Part shown: positions 18,246 through 28,966 of the stretch, one piece after another
Numbering within the stretch: the stretch's first letter is position 1
Layout of the letters: each line of letters starts with the position of its first letter
Assembly (NCBI RefSeq): GCF_002847505.1
Contig: NZ_MXAV01000036.1
Coordinates: 1-64,000 of the forward strand
Length of the DNA stretch: 64,000 nucleotides
DNA from: Acidithiobacillus marinus
Lineage (GTDB): Bacteria; Pseudomonadota; Gammaproteobacteria; Acidithiobacillales; Acidithiobacillaceae
Reading direction: 5' to 3'
Notes under the pieces: generated by a model
Seen by the model: only the letters and a program-made list of their open reading frames with translations
The model's database searches: none
Told to the model about the DNA's origin: nothing
Position numbers and translations under genes: made by a program

Positions 18246-18988
18246 GTACATCCAAACCCTGCGCCGTAGTCACTGGGGCTTCTTCCGGAATTGGTGCGGA
18301 AACGGCCCGCCAACTGGCGTGGCAAGGCTACCAGGTCTATCTGGGTGCCCGGCGCCTGGAGCGACTCCAGGCCCTGGCTGCGGAAATCCAGGGGGTCGCT
18401 CTGCCCCTGGATGTCACTGACACGGAAAGTGTTCGTCAGTTTGTGGAGCAGCTACCCGAAGCTGTCGATGTGCTGGTCAACAATGCGGGTGGGGCATTGG
18501 GTCTGGAAGCCATTGCCGATATGGAAGAATCTCACTGGCAACGCATGTGGGACAGTAATGTCCTCGGCCTGGCGCGCATGAGTAAAGCTTTGTACCCCAG
18601 ACTCCTGAAAGCCGCTTCGGGGACAGGGCATCTGATCAATATCGGCAGTATTGCTGCCCATGAAACCTATGCCGGCGGTGGGGGTTACACGGCCTGCAAA
18701 CATGCGGTGAAAGCCATTACCGAAACCCTGCGCGTGGAATGGCTGGGTCAACCCATTCGTATCAGCGAAATCGACCCGGGACTGGTGGAAACCGAATTCA
18801 GTCTGGTGCGCTTTGCTGGAGACGCGGAACGAGCGGCCAATGTGTATGCCGGTATGGAACCCCTGGTTGCAGCGGATATTGCCGAGGCGATTGTCTGGGT
18901 AGTGAGCCGTCCCGCCCATGTCAATATTGATGAAATCATCATCAAACCCCGGGATCAGGCCCGAGCAGGGCTGGTGCATCGGCGCTGA
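18242..18988 (+). CDS. Short-chain dehydrogenase/reductase (YdfG-like)
   Basis: 248 residues of a classical SDR: dinucleotide-binding TGASSGIGAETAR, structural NNAG, and catalytic Ser/Tyr/Lys with SIAA and YTACKHAVK. The R after the glycine motif (GARRLERL) suggests NADPH preference. The overall pattern resembles YdfG-type 3-hydroxy acid/serine dehydrogenases. The start overlaps the preceding redoxin stop. Confidence 0.9.
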   Translation: MSTSKPCAVVTGASSGIGAETARQLAWQGYQVYLGARRLERLQALAAEIQGVALPLDVTDTESVRQFVEQLPEAVDVLVNNAGGALGLEAIADMEESHWQRMWDSNVLGLARMSKALYPRLLKAASGTGHLINIGSIAAHETYAGGGGYTACKHAVKAITETLRVEWLGQPIRISEIDPGLVETEFSLVRFAGDAERAANVYAGMEPLVAADIAEAIVWVVSRPAHVNIDEIIIKPRDQARAGLVHRR

Positions 18989-19026
18989 GTGTTTTTTTAT
19001 CATCATTCACATTCCCACAATAAAAT

Positions 19027-19635
19027 ATGGCCACAGAACAAGAAAAAATACGCATAGGACAACTGCTGCTGCAAAGCGGCTTCATTTCTCCAGAGCAACT
19101 GGAACGGGCTCTCAGCCATCAGCATGCCGGTGGTGAACGCCTGGGCAAGCTTTTGATTGCCGAAGGGCTGGTGAGTGAACAGGATCTGGCCCTCGGTCTT
19201 ACCCGCCAGGCCCGACTGCGCCACGATGACCGCAAACTCAAAAGCGCTCGTTTATTGGCGGGTTCTACAGAAAAATTGCGGATGGATCTGGAAAAGCAGT
19301 CTCTGGATATGCTGAAAGAATGGCAACAGCGGGTCCCCCGCATGCCTGATCGTGAAGGCGGAGGCGAAAGAAAAAAACGCGATGCCGCCTTGCGTCAGGC
19401 TATGGATTTCCCCCGGTCCCTTATTATCGCCAGCGAGGCTGTTGAAAAAGCCAAACGTAAGGGCGACCCGGGTCGATTGCGGCGTTTGCTCAGTGTCCTG
19501 AAACAGATTGAAAAAGATTTTGACGCGTTCCGTCAGGTAATGGCTGGAGCTTCTCCCCATCCGGTACATGAATGGGTGGCGCGCTGGCAGTTTTTACAGG
19601 AGTGCGGAAAAGATATTCAGCGCGCCTGTGTTTGA
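19027..19635 (+). CDS. Protein with an N-terminal MshEN/T2SSE_N-like domain
   Basis: 202 residues. Residues 7-60 (RIGQLLLQSGFISPEQLERAL...LGKLLIAEGLVSEQDLALGL) are the tandem RLG.LL...G.I....L..AL pattern of the MshEN or type II secretion ATPase N-domain, which in some proteins binds c-di-GMP. The rest is basic, helical and without an ATPase. Function unknown; a c-di-GMP or type IV pilus link is only suggested by the domain. A convincing Shine-Dalgarno is lacking. Confidence 0.75.
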   Translation: MATEQEKIRIGQLLLQSGFISPEQLERALSHQHAGGERLGKLLIAEGLVSEQDLALGLTRQARLRHDDRKLKSARLLAGSTEKLRMDLEKQSLDMLKEWQQRVPRMPDREGGGERKKRDAALRQAMDFPRSLIIASEAVEKAKRKGDPGRLRRLLSVLKQIEKDFDAFRQVMAGASPHPVHEWVARWQFLQECGKDIQRACV

Positions 19636-19638
19636 AGT

Positions 19639-19854
19639 TCAGTGAAAAATCTGTTGCAGGAAACCGCCAGCCAGCTGTTGCTGTTTTGAGACAAAACTGT
19701 TTCGCTGGCCCTGTCTTTGCCGCCGTAAACGCAATAGACGTTTCTGGAGCTCCCTTTTGATGCGCTTTCTTTCATGTCCCGCCATGAAGGATGAATAGCT
19801 GGGGAAGCTGCGAACCCGGCGCAGAGCGGCCAGTAAGTTGGTGCTGCTTTCCAT
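19639..19854 (-). CDS. Small arginine-rich hypothetical protein
   Basis: 71 residues from ATG 19854 with a strong GAGGAG site. The central part (HERKRIKRELQKRLLRLRRQ) is very basic and probably a long helix; the ends are Ser/Gln-rich. It lies 3 bases from the stop of the convergent MshEN-like gene. No family is recognised; nucleic-acid binding is a guess from charge. Confidence 0.55.
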   Translation of the reverse strand: MESSTNLLAALRRVRSFPSYSSFMAGHERKRIKRELQKRLLRLRRQRQGQRNSFVSKQQQLAGGFLQQIFH

Positions 19855-20112
19855 GGTGATCTCCTCAAGTTTCCGTGTGTTTCAGAGGATTAAGCAAGAA
19901 GTATGCCAAAAATATTATCTCATGCGAAACAAGGACGTAAAATTTAAGCGCGCGTCGAGGCGCCGAAATTTGTCGCGATTTGACGACAGCGGCGGCGCTG
20001 TCAGTAGCCCTTTGTAGATGGAACCCAATGTTTGCTCAGGAGAATCCCGAAAGCTGCGCATCTCAGCAGCTGAAAGCATCCCCCTGCCAAGCGTGGAGCT
20101 TCCAGGCGTCAA
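19855..20112. other. Gap between the small basic gene and lspA
   Basis: It holds the leader and presumably the promoter of the small basic gene. A 65-codon open frame on the minus strand directly after lspA (starting TTG at 20112) has no clear Shine-Dalgarno and no recognisable domain, so it is not called as a gene. Confidence 0.35.
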
Positions 20113-20571
20113 TCAGTGGCGACGAAAAGCATCGAGAATCAGGATCACGGCGCCGATGCTGATGGCACTGTCGGCAATATTGAAGTACGGCCAATACAAG
20201 TTGCCCCAGTGGGCACCAATAAAGTCCACCACATAACCAAGACGAATGCGATCGAGGAGATTACCTACTGCCCCGCCGAGGATGAGGGCGAGTGCCACGG
20301 CCGTCCAGGTGCTGCCAGGTTTGAGGCGTCGCAGGATGGCGACGATGATGACTATCACCAGCAGGGCTATCCCAATGAGCAACCAGCGTTGCCAACCACC
20401 GGCACCGGCCAGAAAGCTGAAGGCGGCACCGGTATTGTGGACCAGGCGAAAGTTGAGCAGGCCGGGGACCACCACTACCCCCTGGCCCACCCGCCAGATG
20501 TGGCTCAGCCAGAGCTTGACACCCTGGTCAATAATAATGACGGCGAAAGACAGCCAGAGATAACGTAACAT
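20113..20571 (-). CDS. lspA: Lipoprotein signal peptidase (signal peptidase II)
   Basis: The start overlaps the ileS stop as ATGA, giving 152 residues with four membrane helices. The aspartate protease pair is Asp116 in [11 protein letters not shown] and Asp134 in [16 protein letters not shown] and [10 protein letters not shown] are also family signatures. It removes the signal peptide from prolipoproteins in the inner membrane. The ribF-ileS-lspA order is widely conserved. Confidence 0.96.
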   Translation of the reverse strand: MLRYLWLSFAVIIIDQGVKLWLSHIWRVGQGVVVVPGLLNFRLVHNTGAAFSFLAGAGGWQRWLLIGIALLVIVIIVAILRRLKPGSTWTAVALALILGGAVGNLLDRIRLGYVVDFIGAHWGNLYWPYFNIADSAISIGAVILILDAFRRH

Positions 20572-23384
20572 CAGCAAAACTCCCGTTTTTCGCCAGGTAA
20601 TTCGAGGTTGCTGACACAGCGCCCACAGATTTCCGGATGTTCGGCATGTTGTCCGACATCGGGACGACGATGCCAGCAGCGCGCGCATTTGCTGGCCGAA
20701 CTGCTCTGAACCTCCAGGGCCACTCCAGGAACCGGTTCCGTACAGGCTTCCGGCCGCGCCGAATAGGGCAGAATGCTGCAGGCCGAAGTCATTAAAAAAT
20801 AGCGGATTTCTTCTCCCAAGGGGCGTAAGAACTCCTCCCAGTCCTGATTGGCATAAATCCGCAGTTCTGCGTCCAGGCCGGAACCGATTTTTTTATCCTG
20901 CCGCAAGGGTTCCAGGGTGGCGTTCACCGCCTCTCGAAGCAGACTGAGGCGATCCCAACGGGCGCTAAGCGCGGGCGCGTCTTCGGGCAAAGGTAATGCC
21001 GGATATTCTCCGAAAAATACGCTGGGTGCAGCGCGGTTACGCATTTCCTGCCAAATTTCTTCCGCCGTAAAACTGAGCACAGGGGCCATCCAGCGAACCA
21101 TGGCTTCGAGCATCTGCCAGAGTACCGTCTGTGCTGAACGCCGCGCATGAGAAGCCGCCGGCGAGGTATACAGGCGGTCCTTGAGGACATCGAGGTACAG
21201 CCCGCCAAGATCCACGGAGCAGAAATGATGCAGTTTCTGCTGCACTTTCAGAAACTGATACTCAGCGTAGGCGGCGCGGATTTCTTCCTGCAGCAGCGCT
21301 GCACGGGCCAACATCCAGCGGTCCATTTCCAGCAAGTCGGTGGCAGGCAGCGCATCTTTGGTGTAGTCAAAATCATGGGTGTTGCCGAGAATATAGCGGG
21401 CGGTGTTGCGGATGCGCCGATAGCTGTCTCCCAGTTGTTTGACAATGGCGTCAGAAATCGGAATTTCGCCTCGGTAATCTGCCGAAGCCACCCAGAGCCG
21501 GAGAATATCGGCGCCATAACGGTCGATGATGCTCTGGGGAGCAATGACGTTACCCACCGACTTGCTCATTTTGCGACCTTCACCATCCACCGTGAAACCA
21601 TGGGTGAGTACCGTCTTGAAGGGCGCATGGCCGCGACTGGCCACCGATTCCAGCAGGGAGGATTGAAACCAGCCGCGATGCTGGTCAGAGCCTTCCAGAT
21701 ACAAATCTGCGGGGCTATGCAGCTCAGGGCGTTGCTCTAGGACAAAAGCATGGGTCGAACCGGAGTCAAACCAGACATCGAGAATGTCGGTACCCTTGTG
21801 GAAATGGGTATGCCCACAGGCAGGGCAGCGGGCATCTGCCGGGAGGAAATCCTCTGCGGGTTGATTGAACCAGGCATCGACGCCATTGGCTTCGACGGCT
21901 TCTGCAATGCGCGCAAAAGTCGCCGCGTCGCGGAGCGGTTCACCGCACTGCACACAGGAGAACAGCGCTACTGGTACACCCCAGGCCCTCTGCCGGGAAA
22001 TACACCAGTCCGGACGTTGCCGGACCATGCCGGCGATCCGTTCTTTGCCCCAGTCGGGAATCCAGCGGGTGTCCTCAATGGCGGTCAGGGCTTTATCGCG
22101 CAACTGGTTGGCGGACATGCTGATAAACCATTGCGGCGTCGCCCGGAACAGTAGGGGGGTTTTATGACGCCAGCAGTGGGGATAACTGTGACGGATTTTT
22201 TCCAGATGCAGCAGCGCCCTGTTCTCTTGCAAGAGTTCGATGATGCGCTCGTTGGCCTGACGGATATTCAGACCGCCGAGTCCATGGGGCAGGTCATCGC
22301 GGAGGCGGCCATTATCCTGCAAGGGACTGTCCACGGGCAGATGATAGTGGCGACTGGCTTCATAATCTTCCACGCCGTGGGCGGGGGCGGTATGTACGCA
22401 GCCGGTTCCCGCTTCGAGGGTGACATGCTCGCCGAGGATGACGGGGACCTGGCGATCCAGAAAGGGATGCTGCAACAGCAGTCCTTCAAGCTGCGCACCG
22501 GCACATTCCGCGAGTACGGCAGGAGCAGCTTCACCATAGCGGGCGAGGGTGCTTTCCGCCAGATCGGCGGCCACCAGAATGTAATGGTGACCACTGCGCA
22601 GCAGTGCATAGCGGTATTCAGGATGCAGGGCCACCGCCTGATTGGCGGGTAATGTCCAGGGGGTGGTGGTCCAGATCACCACGCTGGCATCTACTGTTTC
22701 ATTCAAACCCAGGCGTTGTTGCAGGTCAGCAGGGTCAGCTACCGCAAAGGCCACATCAATGGAAGGGTCGGTGCGATCCTGATATTCCACTTCGGCTTCG
22801 GCCAGGGCGCTGCCACAATCCACACACCAATGCACCGGTTTGGCACCACGAAAAATTTGACCATTGACGGTCAGGCGACCCAGCTCCCGCAGAATGTTGG
22901 CTTCTGCGGCAAATTGCATGGTCATATAGGGATGCTGCCAGTCCCCGAGAATACCTAGACGTTCAAAATCCTGCCGTTGTCCAATAATCTGGCTTTCCGC
23001 ATAGCGGCGACAGGCATTGCGAAATTCCTGGGCACTGACTTTTTCACCGGGGCGCCCGAGCTCTTTTTCTACCTTGATTTCAATAGGGAGACCATGGCAA
23101 TCCCAGCCCGGCACATAGGGCACCCGATAACCTTCACTCAATTTGCTTTTATTAATGATATCCTTGAGGATTTTGTTGACCGCATGGCCAATGTGGATGT
23201 TGCCATTGGCATAAGGCGGGCCGTCGTGCAGAATAAATGCCGGTGCCGTGCTGCGCGCCGCCTGCAGGGAAGCATATAAATCATGCTCCTGCCAACGCGC
23301 CAAAGTGGCGGGTTCGCGTGCCGGAAGTTTGCCCTGCATGGGAAAATCCGTTTGGGGAAGGTTCAGTGTGAGCTTGTAGTCCAT
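20571..23384 (-). CDS. ileS: Isoleucyl-tRNA synthetase
   Basis: 937 residues, full-length class I enzyme. HIGH-type motif in [11 protein letters not shown] and KMSKS in [10 protein letters not shown]. The editing (CP1) domain lies between them with [11 protein letters not shown]. The C-terminal zinc ligands are CARCW and CGRC. It overlaps the ribF end by 22 bases and the lspA start by 4. The C-terminal zinc site is typical of the bacterial mupirocin-sensitive type; sensitivity cannot be judged from sequence alone. Confidence 0.97.
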   Translation of the reverse strand: MDYKLTLNLPQTDFPMQGKLPAREPATLARWQEHDLYASLQAARSTAPAFILHDGPPYANGNIHIGHAVNKILKDIINKSKLSEGYRVPYVPGWDCHGLPIEIKVEKELGRPGEKVSAQEFRNACRRYAESQIIGQRQDFERLGILGDWQHPYMTMQFAAEANILRELGRLTVNGQIFRGAKPVHWCVDCGSALAEAEVEYQDRTDPSIDVAFAVADPADLQQRLGLNETVDASVVIWTTTPWTLPANQAVALHPEYRYALLRSGHHYILVAADLAESTLARYGEAAPAVLAECAGAQLEGLLLQHPFLDRQVPVILGEHVTLEAGTGCVHTAPAHGVEDYEASRHYHLPVDSPLQDNGRLRDDLPHGLGGLNIRQANERIIELLQENRALLHLEKIRHSYPHCWRHKTPLLFRATPQWFISMSANQLRDKALTAIEDTRWIPDWGKERIAGMVRQRPDWCISRQRAWGVPVALFSCVQCGEPLRDAATFARIAEAVEANGVDAWFNQPAEDFLPADARCPACGHTHFHKGTDILDVWFDSGSTHAFVLEQRPELHSPADLYLEGSDQHRGWFQSSLLESVASRGHAPFKTVLTHGFTVDGEGRKMSKSVGNVIAPQSIIDRYGADILRLWVASADYRGEIPISDAIVKQLGDSYRRIRNTARYILGNTHDFDYTKDALPATDLLEMDRWMLARAALLQEEIRAAYAEYQFLKVQQKLHHFCSVDLGGLYLDVLKDRLYTSPAASHARRSAQTVLWQMLEAMVRWMAPVLSFTAEEIWQEMRNRAAPSVFFGEYPALPLPEDAPALSARWDRLSLLREAVNATLEPLRQDKKIGSGLDAELRIYANQDWEEFLRPLGEEIRYFLMTSACSILPYSARPEACTEPVPGVALEVQSSSASKCARCWHRRPDVGQHAEHPEICGRCVSNLELPGEKREFC

Positions 23385-24325
23385 GGGTTGTGCAAATCCT
23401 CAGGGTGTTCGGCAAAAAAATGGCGGGTATTAAGAATGTCCCGGGCAATGGCGGCTTTGAGAGTATCGAGGTCCGGGTATTTTTCTTCATGACGAAGCTG
23501 GTGGAGCAATTCCACTTGCACGCGCTGACCATAGAGATCGGGGTTGTCGGCATCCAGACAGTGCGCCTCCAGCACCATCTGCTTGCCACCGACGGTGGGC
23601 CGCAAACCAATGCTGATTGCTGCTATCCAAGTTCCCCGCTCGCTACGCAGACGCCCGGCAAAAATGCCACTGACCGGAACGGGGCGGCGATTCAGGGGAA
23701 TATTGGCCGTCGGAAAACCCAGCTCCCGGCCGAGATGATCACCATGGATAATTTTTCCGCAGAGGGTATAGGGTCTGCCCAGCCATTGACTGGCCTGATC
23801 AAGATGACCCGCTTGCAGGGCTGCACGAATCCCGGTACTGCTGACCCGCTGGCCATCCAGGCTGAATGCCGGCTGCTCCAGCACGCTAAAACCATATTGC
23901 CGACCATAATGCAGGAGCATGTCCAGGTCCCCCCGGCGCTTGGCACCAAAACGAAAGTCATGGCCTACCACCAGAAAACGACACTGTAACTGCTGCATCA
24001 GGATCTGAGTGATGAAATCTTCTGCTGACACTTGGGCCAGTGTCTGATCAAAAGGTAGGCAATAGACCTGATCGACACCGTAATGACGCAGAGCATGCAC
24101 TTTTTCGTGAAGACTGCTCAGTCGTGGCGCTGCTTGCCCTGCTTGAAAAAATTCCCGAGGCAGAGGTTCGAAAGTCAGTACGGCCGTTGCTAATCCTTCA
24201 TGTTGCAGGGACTGAAGCAAGGCTTGATGCCCCCGATGGACTCCATCAAAATTGCCAATAGTCACCGCTTGATGCGTGCGGGCAGGACGATGACTGCGGC
24301 GATGGAAAAAGCCTGGAAAACTCAT
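23363..24325 (-). CDS. ribF: Bifunctional riboflavin kinase / FAD synthetase
   Basis: Start taken at ATG 24325 (320 residues); an ATG 15 bases upstream is possible. N-terminal adenylyltransferase: TIGNFDGVHRGHQALL and VVGHDFRFG; STGIRAALQAG follows. C-terminal kinase: GRELGFPTANIPL and the SIGLRPTVGG region. It makes FMN and FAD. First gene of ribF-ileS-lspA. Confidence 0.95.
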   Translation of the reverse strand: MSFPGFFHRRSHRPARTHQAVTIGNFDGVHRGHQALLQSLQHEGLATAVLTFEPLPREFFQAGQAAPRLSSLHEKVHALRHYGVDQVYCLPFDQTLAQVSAEDFITQILMQQLQCRFLVVGHDFRFGAKRRGDLDMLLHYGRQYGFSVLEQPAFSLDGQRVSSTGIRAALQAGHLDQASQWLGRPYTLCGKIIHGDHLGRELGFPTANIPLNRRPVPVSGIFAGRLRSERGTWIAAISIGLRPTVGGKQMVLEAHCLDADNPDLYGQRVQVELLHQLRHEEKYPDLDTLKAAIARDILNTRHFFAEHPEDLHNPWTTSSH

Positions 24326-24391
24326 GGGGGATCCGTGCATATCCGTTTGGCGAAAAAATGGCGACATACTAGCGTAAATTCATGGAGAACC

Positions 24392-24841
24392 CTAGATCAT
24401 CGGTGCGCAGTCTGCCCACTGGGGTTGCATTTCATGGATGACCTCCAGTAGGGGACGACGTTGCCCGAAGCCCTGGGTATGGCCGTGGTAGTAGGCTAAG
24501 GCCGGTTCCGGGTGGCGCCAGCACAAATATCCATCGCCGGTGTCAAAGTCCACCAACCACAAGCCTGACACGACTACGCCCAAGCGCTCCATTTTGTTGA
24601 TCCAGCGTTGCACGATTTCTTCGTAGAGGCTTTCCTGATGTTGTAAAACCGGGTGATTTTCCATGTTGGCGCGCATGGCATCGAGAATGGGCGCGAGTTC
24701 ATCAACAGCCAGGGCGGTAATATTGCGTACCAGAGGGAATATCTGTTGCGCCTCCAAAAGCGTGAACACCCGTATCTGGCCCGGTCGCTGAATGGCCAGG
24801 ACGGAATCTCCATGTCCATGTAATCCGTCTGTGTCAGACAC
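24392..24841 (-). CDS. DUF2203 family protein
   Basis: GTG at 24841, behind GAAGGAGA, gives 149 residues and overlaps the murJ stop by 8 bases (GTGTCTGA). The pattern FTLLEAQQIFPLVRNITALAV, a helical middle and VDFDTGDGYLCWRHPEP matches the DUF2203 family, whose function is not known. Co-translated with murJ. Confidence 0.75.
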   Translation of the reverse strand: MSDTDGLHGHGDSVLAIQRPGQIRVFTLLEAQQIFPLVRNITALAVDELAPILDAMRANMENHPVLQHQESLYEEIVQRWINKMERLGVVVSGLWLVDFDTGDGYLCWRHPEPALAYYHGHTQGFGQRRPLLEVIHEMQPQWADCAPMI

Positions 24842-26384
24842 GCTCAGTTCTCCTTCGGATAATGTCGCGCAACTCATGGATGCCCAGTCCCCAGGTGCCG
24901 CCCAGATAGATCAGCGCGGCCAAAGCCACAAGCCCTAGTACCCGCAGCAGTCTTTCCCATAAGGGCAGGGCAAGCCACAGTGCGGTGTCGCCACGCAGAA
25001 AAAATAACACCAGACCCATGATAACCGCCATGCTGCTTGATTTCAGCAAAAAGGGCAGCCATCCCGGTTGCATCTGGTAGAGGCCATCCCGATGCAGGCG
25101 GCGCCAGAGCAGGGCAGCATTGACCAGTGCTGCAGTGCTGGTTGCCAGGGCCAGACCCAACTGTTGCAGTGGCCAGGCAAGGATCAGGCTGATACCCATG
25201 TTGACAGCCACGCTGATCATCCCGAAGCGTACCGGTGTGCGTGTATTTTGATGGGCATAAAAAGCAGGCGCCAATACCCGGGCGGCAATAATGGGTAAAA
25301 TGCCAATGCCGTAGCCGATCAGGCTCAAACTGCTTTGCGCGGCATCTGCGGCACTGTAAGCGCCGTAGCGGAACAGGCTGATCAACAGCGGTTCTGCCAG
25401 AATCAGCAGACCGATGGTGGCGGGCAGGCCGATCAGCCAGGTCAGGCGCAGGGCCCAGTCCAGAGTCTCGGGAAATTGTGCAGAGCTTTCCGCCGCCTGC
25501 CGGGAAAGCAGGGGGAGGACCACCGTGCCGAGGGCCACGCCGAAAACTCCCAGCGGAAATTCCACCAGGCGGTCGGAATAATATAAATAAGAAACCACAT
25601 TAGCCCCAACCAGAGAAGCCAGAATGGTATTCAGAAACAAATTGACCTGGGCGACCGATGCCCCGAAAGCGGCCGGTCCCATCAGCCGTAGCACCTTGAC
25701 GACGCCCGGATCCCGGCGGCGCAGCCGTGGCCAGCGTAGATAACCCAGTTTTTTCAGGGAAGGAAACTGAAACAACAATTGCACTACGCCACCAATGAGC
25801 ACTCCCCAGGCTACGGCGATGACCGGCTGTTGCAGATGTGGCGCCCAGAGCAGGGCGGTGGCGATGATGCTGAGATTCAGAAAAACCGGGGTGATGGCGG
25901 GTACGGTAAAATGCCCGTGGGTGTTGAGAATGCCCCCGGCCAGGGCGACCAGGGAAATCAGGAAAAGATACGGAAAAGTGATCCGCAACAATTCCACCGT
26001 CAATTGAAATTTGTCGGGATCAGCGGCAAAACCGGGAGCGATGGCATAGACGACAAGGCTGGCACCGAGTATGCCAAACAGGGTGAAAATAGCCAGGCTG
26101 AGTGCCAGCCAACCGCTGACATCAGCGACAAAGGCTTGAGTTTCCGCCGTGCTGCGCCGGGCACGATATTCCCCCAGCACCGGAACAAAAGATTGGGAAA
26201 ATGCACCCTCTCCAAACAGCCGCCGAAACAGATTGGGAATCCGGAAGGCCACAAAAAAAGCATCTGCCATTTCCCCTGCACCAAACAGATGGGCCAGAAT
26301 GATGTCCCGGGCAAAACCCAGGAGTCGGGAAAGCAGGGTGTTACTCCCGACTTTCAGTACGCTGCGCAGGGGATGTTTACTCAT
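24834..26384 (-). CDS. murJ: Lipid II flippase MurJ (MviN)
   Basis: 516 residues with about 14 membrane helices. Signature regions: GFARDIILAHLFGAGEMADAF, FRIPNLFRRLFGEGAFSQSF and the C-terminal cluster of helices. It flips lipid II across the inner membrane for peptidoglycan synthesis. First gene of a two-gene unit with DUF2203. Confidence 0.96.
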   Translation of the reverse strand: MSKHPLRSVLKVGSNTLLSRLLGFARDIILAHLFGAGEMADAFFVAFRIPNLFRRLFGEGAFSQSFVPVLGEYRARRSTAETQAFVADVSGWLALSLAIFTLFGILGASLVVYAIAPGFAADPDKFQLTVELLRITFPYLFLISLVALAGGILNTHGHFTVPAITPVFLNLSIIATALLWAPHLQQPVIAVAWGVLIGGVVQLLFQFPSLKKLGYLRWPRLRRRDPGVVKVLRLMGPAAFGASVAQVNLFLNTILASLVGANVVSYLYYSDRLVEFPLGVFGVALGTVVLPLLSRQAAESSAQFPETLDWALRLTWLIGLPATIGLLILAEPLLISLFRYGAYSAADAAQSSLSLIGYGIGILPIIAARVLAPAFYAHQNTRTPVRFGMISVAVNMGISLILAWPLQQLGLALATSTAALVNAALLWRRLHRDGLYQMQPGWLPFLLKSSSMAVIMGLVLFFLRGDTALWLALPLWERLLRVLGLVALAALIYLGGTWGLGIHELRDIIRRRTERV

Positions 26385-26485
26385 GCAAGCTCAGGACGGG
26401 TGGAGGCATCAGGGAATAATGGCATGGTCACCGGAATCGGCCAAGACAAAAACCGTAGTCATCATGTTGGCTGGTTTCTGTAAGA

Positions 26486-27382
26486 TCAGTAGCGACCCTG
26501 CAGCAAAAAATCCATGAATTTTTGCGCGACGGCGGTCAAGCGTTTGTTTTTGCGATAAACCGCGTGCCAGTGTCTGAGGATCGGAAAGCCTTCTACATCC
26601 AGCACCGCGATATTGCCTGCATTGGCTTCTGCGGCAATGGTGTTGCGCGACAGGACGCTCAAGCCCAGCCCTCCGGCAACTAGCTGTTTGACGGCCTCAT
26701 TACTGCTCATGGTCATCCTGACTTTGAGTTGGATGCCCCGTTCCAGGAAAAAATTTTGGGCAGTCAGGCGGGTGCCTGAACCTTCCTCACGAAGAATAAA
26801 AGCTTCATCACGCAATTGCTGGGGATGGATACGCGTTTGTCCGGCCAGCGGGTGGTCTCCCGGTGCTAGTACCACCAGCGGATTGTCCATGAAGGGACGG
26901 GCCACGCCGTCAATACCCTCAGGTACCTGACCCATAATGTAGATATCATCCAGATTTTGCTTGAGCCTTTCGAGGATGCTGTCGCGATTGGCAATTTCCA
27001 GATGCACTTCAATACCGGCATGTTCTTTGCAAAAGGTGCCTATGAGGCGCGGCGCGAAATATTCGGCAGTGGAAATAATGGAAAGACTCAGCGTGCCGGA
27101 TTCGAGGTTACGTTGCGCATCCAGTTCCTGGTTCAAGGCATCCAGACGGCGCAGAATGTCATGACCGGCCCGGGCCACAGCTTCACCAGCAGAGGTTAGG
27201 TAGAGTTTTTTACCCATTTGTTCGTAGAGCGGCTCACCGGCGGTTTCGGAAAGTTGCTTGATCTGTATGGACAGCGCCGATGGGGTCTGATGTAATTCCG
27301 AAGCAGCGCGAGTCATGTTAAGGTGTCGCGCAAGCACCGTGAATATCCGTAACTGGTGCAGGGTCGGATGACGGGTTATCAA
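26486..27382 (-). CDS. cbbR: LysR-type regulator of CO2 fixation genes
   Basis: 298 residues. The N-terminal helix-turn-helix reads LHQLRIFTVLARHLNMTRAASELHQTPSALSIQIKQL in the CbbR pattern; a LysR substrate domain follows. It is transcribed divergently from cbbL with a 125-base shared region, the standard arrangement of CbbR and its target operon. Known CbbRs sense metabolites such as RuBP, ATP or NADPH; the effector cannot be seen here. Confidence 0.95.
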   Translation of the reverse strand: MITRHPTLHQLRIFTVLARHLNMTRAASELHQTPSALSIQIKQLSETAGEPLYEQMGKKLYLTSAGEAVARAGHDILRRLDALNQELDAQRNLESGTLSLSIISTAEYFAPRLIGTFCKEHAGIEVHLEIANRDSILERLKQNLDDIYIMGQVPEGIDGVARPFMDNPLVVLAPGDHPLAGQTRIHPQQLRDEAFILREEGSGTRLTAQNFFLERGIQLKVRMTMSSNEAVKQLVAGGLGLSVLSRNTIAAEANAGNIAVLDVEGFPILRHWHAVYRKNKRLTAVAQKFMDFLLQGRY

Positions 27383-27398
27383 GGTTTTATTTTTCCAA

Positions 27399-27430
27399 AA
27401 GGTAACATTAATTTCTTTTTACTTTACCTT
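27399..27430. promoter_or_regulatory. Inverted repeat in the cbbR-cbbL region, probable CbbR site
   Basis: AAGGTAA and TTACCTT form a 7-bp inverted repeat 18 bases apart in an A+T-rich stretch, 78 bases before cbbL and 17 bases from the cbbR start. Placement fits a LysR-type recognition site that represses its own gene and activates the divergent operon. cbbL has a strong AGGAGG site. Confidence 0.5.
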
Positions 27431-27507
27431 ATGGAATGAGCTTTGTACATTCGTCAGGGGTTACAGCTTTGCAGGTCAAGTTAGACTGATACTTTAGGAG
27501 GAATCTT

Positions 27508-28926
27508 ATGGCTGGTAAATATCAAGCCGGCGTCAAGGAGTACCGCCACACATATTGGGCTCCGGACTACGTGCCGCTGGAGTCGGATCTTTTGGCGTGT
27601 TTCAAGATTATCCCGCAGCCCGGTGTAGATCGGGAAGAAGCGGCGGCGGCAGTGGCAGCAGAATCATCTACCGGCACCTGGACTACGGTCTGGACTGACC
27701 TGCTAACCGACATGGACTACTACAAAGGTCGCGCATATCGCATCGAAGATGTTCCCGGTGACGACGCGGCCTTTTATGCGTTTATTGCTTACCCGATTGA
27801 TCTTTTTGAAGAAGGCTCGGTCGTCAACGTATTTACCTCGCTGGTCGGTAACGTCTTCGGCTTCAAGGCGGTGCGTGCCCTGCGGCTGGAAGATGTGCGC
27901 TTCCCGCTGCACTACGTCATGACCTGTAATGGTCCTTCCCATGGCATTCAGGTGGAACGTGACTTGCTCGACAAGTACGGCCGGCCGATGCTCGGTTGTA
28001 CCATCAAGCCCAAGTTGGGTCTGTCTGCCAAGAACTACGGCCGGGCCGTGTACGAAGCCCTGCGCGGTGGTTTGGACTTCACCAAGGACGACGAAAACGT
28101 CAACTCCCAGCCCTTCATGCGCTGGCGTGACCGCTTCCTGTTCGTGGCGGATGCCATTCACAATGCCGAAGCCCAGACTGGTGAGCGCAAGGGTCACTAT
28201 CTGAATGTGACCGCACCTTCTCCGGAAGAAATGTACGAACGTGCCGAGTTCGCCAAGGAACTGGGTATGCCCATCATCATGCACGACTTCCTGACCGGCG
28301 GTTTCTGCGCCAACACGGGTCTGGCGCGTTGGTGCCGTAAAAATGGCGTATTGCTCCATATTCACCGCGCCATGCATGCCGTTATCGATCGTAACCCCAA
28401 CCATGGTATCCACTTCCGGGTACTGACCAAGGCCCTGCGTCTTTCCGGTGGTGATCATCTCCATACGGGTACGGTGGTCGGCAAGCTGGAAGGCGATCGC
28501 GCTTCAACCCTGGGCTGGATTGATCTGCTCCGTGAGTCCTATATTCCTGAAGACCGTAGTCGCGGTATTTTCTTCGATCAGGATTGGGGTTCCATGCCCG
28601 GTGCCTTTGCCGTAGCCTCCGGTGGTATTCATGTATGGCACATGCCGGCTCTGGTCAGCATTTTTGGCGATGACTCCGTGCTGCAGTTTGGTGGTGGTAC
28701 TCTGGGTCACCCCTGGGGTAATGCAGCAGGTGCAGCGGCCAATCGTGTGGCATTGGAAGCCTGCGTAGAAGCCCGTAACCGTGGCGTAGAGATCGAGAAG
28801 GAAGGCAAGGAAGTGTTGATGAATGCAGCCCGCCATTCCCCAGAACTCAAAATCGCTCTGGAAACCTGGAAAGAAATCAAGTTTGAGTTCGATACGGTCG
28901 ACAAGCTCGACGTACAGAACCGCTGA
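27508..28926 (+). CDS. cbbL: RubisCO large subunit, carboxysomal form IA
   Basis: 472 residues. Carboxylates RuBP inside the carboxysome. The carbamylated lysine region is [20 protein letters not shown], the loop 6 region is [11 protein letters not shown] and the N-terminal active-site segment is [13 protein letters not shown]. Form IA is inferred from the N-terminus and from the operon context with csoS genes. The strong Shine-Dalgarno fits high expression; cbbS follows after 40 bases. Confidence 0.99.
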   Translation: MAGKYQAGVKEYRHTYWAPDYVPLESDLLACFKIIPQPGVDREEAAAAVAAESSTGTWTTVWTDLLTDMDYYKGRAYRIEDVPGDDAAFYAFIAYPIDLFEEGSVVNVFTSLVGNVFGFKAVRALRLEDVRFPLHYVMTCNGPSHGIQVERDLLDKYGRPMLGCTIKPKLGLSAKNYGRAVYEALRGGLDFTKDDENVNSQPFMRWRDRFLFVADAIHNAEAQTGERKGHYLNVTAPSPEEMYERAEFAKELGMPIIMHDFLTGGFCANTGLARWCRKNGVLLHIHRAMHAVIDRNPNHGIHFRVLTKALRLSGGDHLHTGTVVGKLEGDRASTLGWIDLLRESYIPEDRSRGIFFDQDWGSMPGAFAVASGGIHVWHMPALVSIFGDDSVLQFGGGTLGHPWGNAAGAAANRVALEACVEARNRGVEIEKEGKEVLMNAARHSPELKIALETWKEIKFEFDTVDKLDVQNR

Positions 28927-28966
28927 TTTCTGAACATTCATCGACTCATTCAGGAAGGAGGTCGTC

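Noticed and set aside
23385-24391. T-box riboswitch ahead of ileS
   Set aside because: ileS overlaps the ribF end, leaving no leader for a T-box, and such leaders are rare outside Gram-positive bacteria.
27703-28464. 253-codon frame antisense to cbbL
   Set aside because: A by-product of high-GC codon bias in cbbL.
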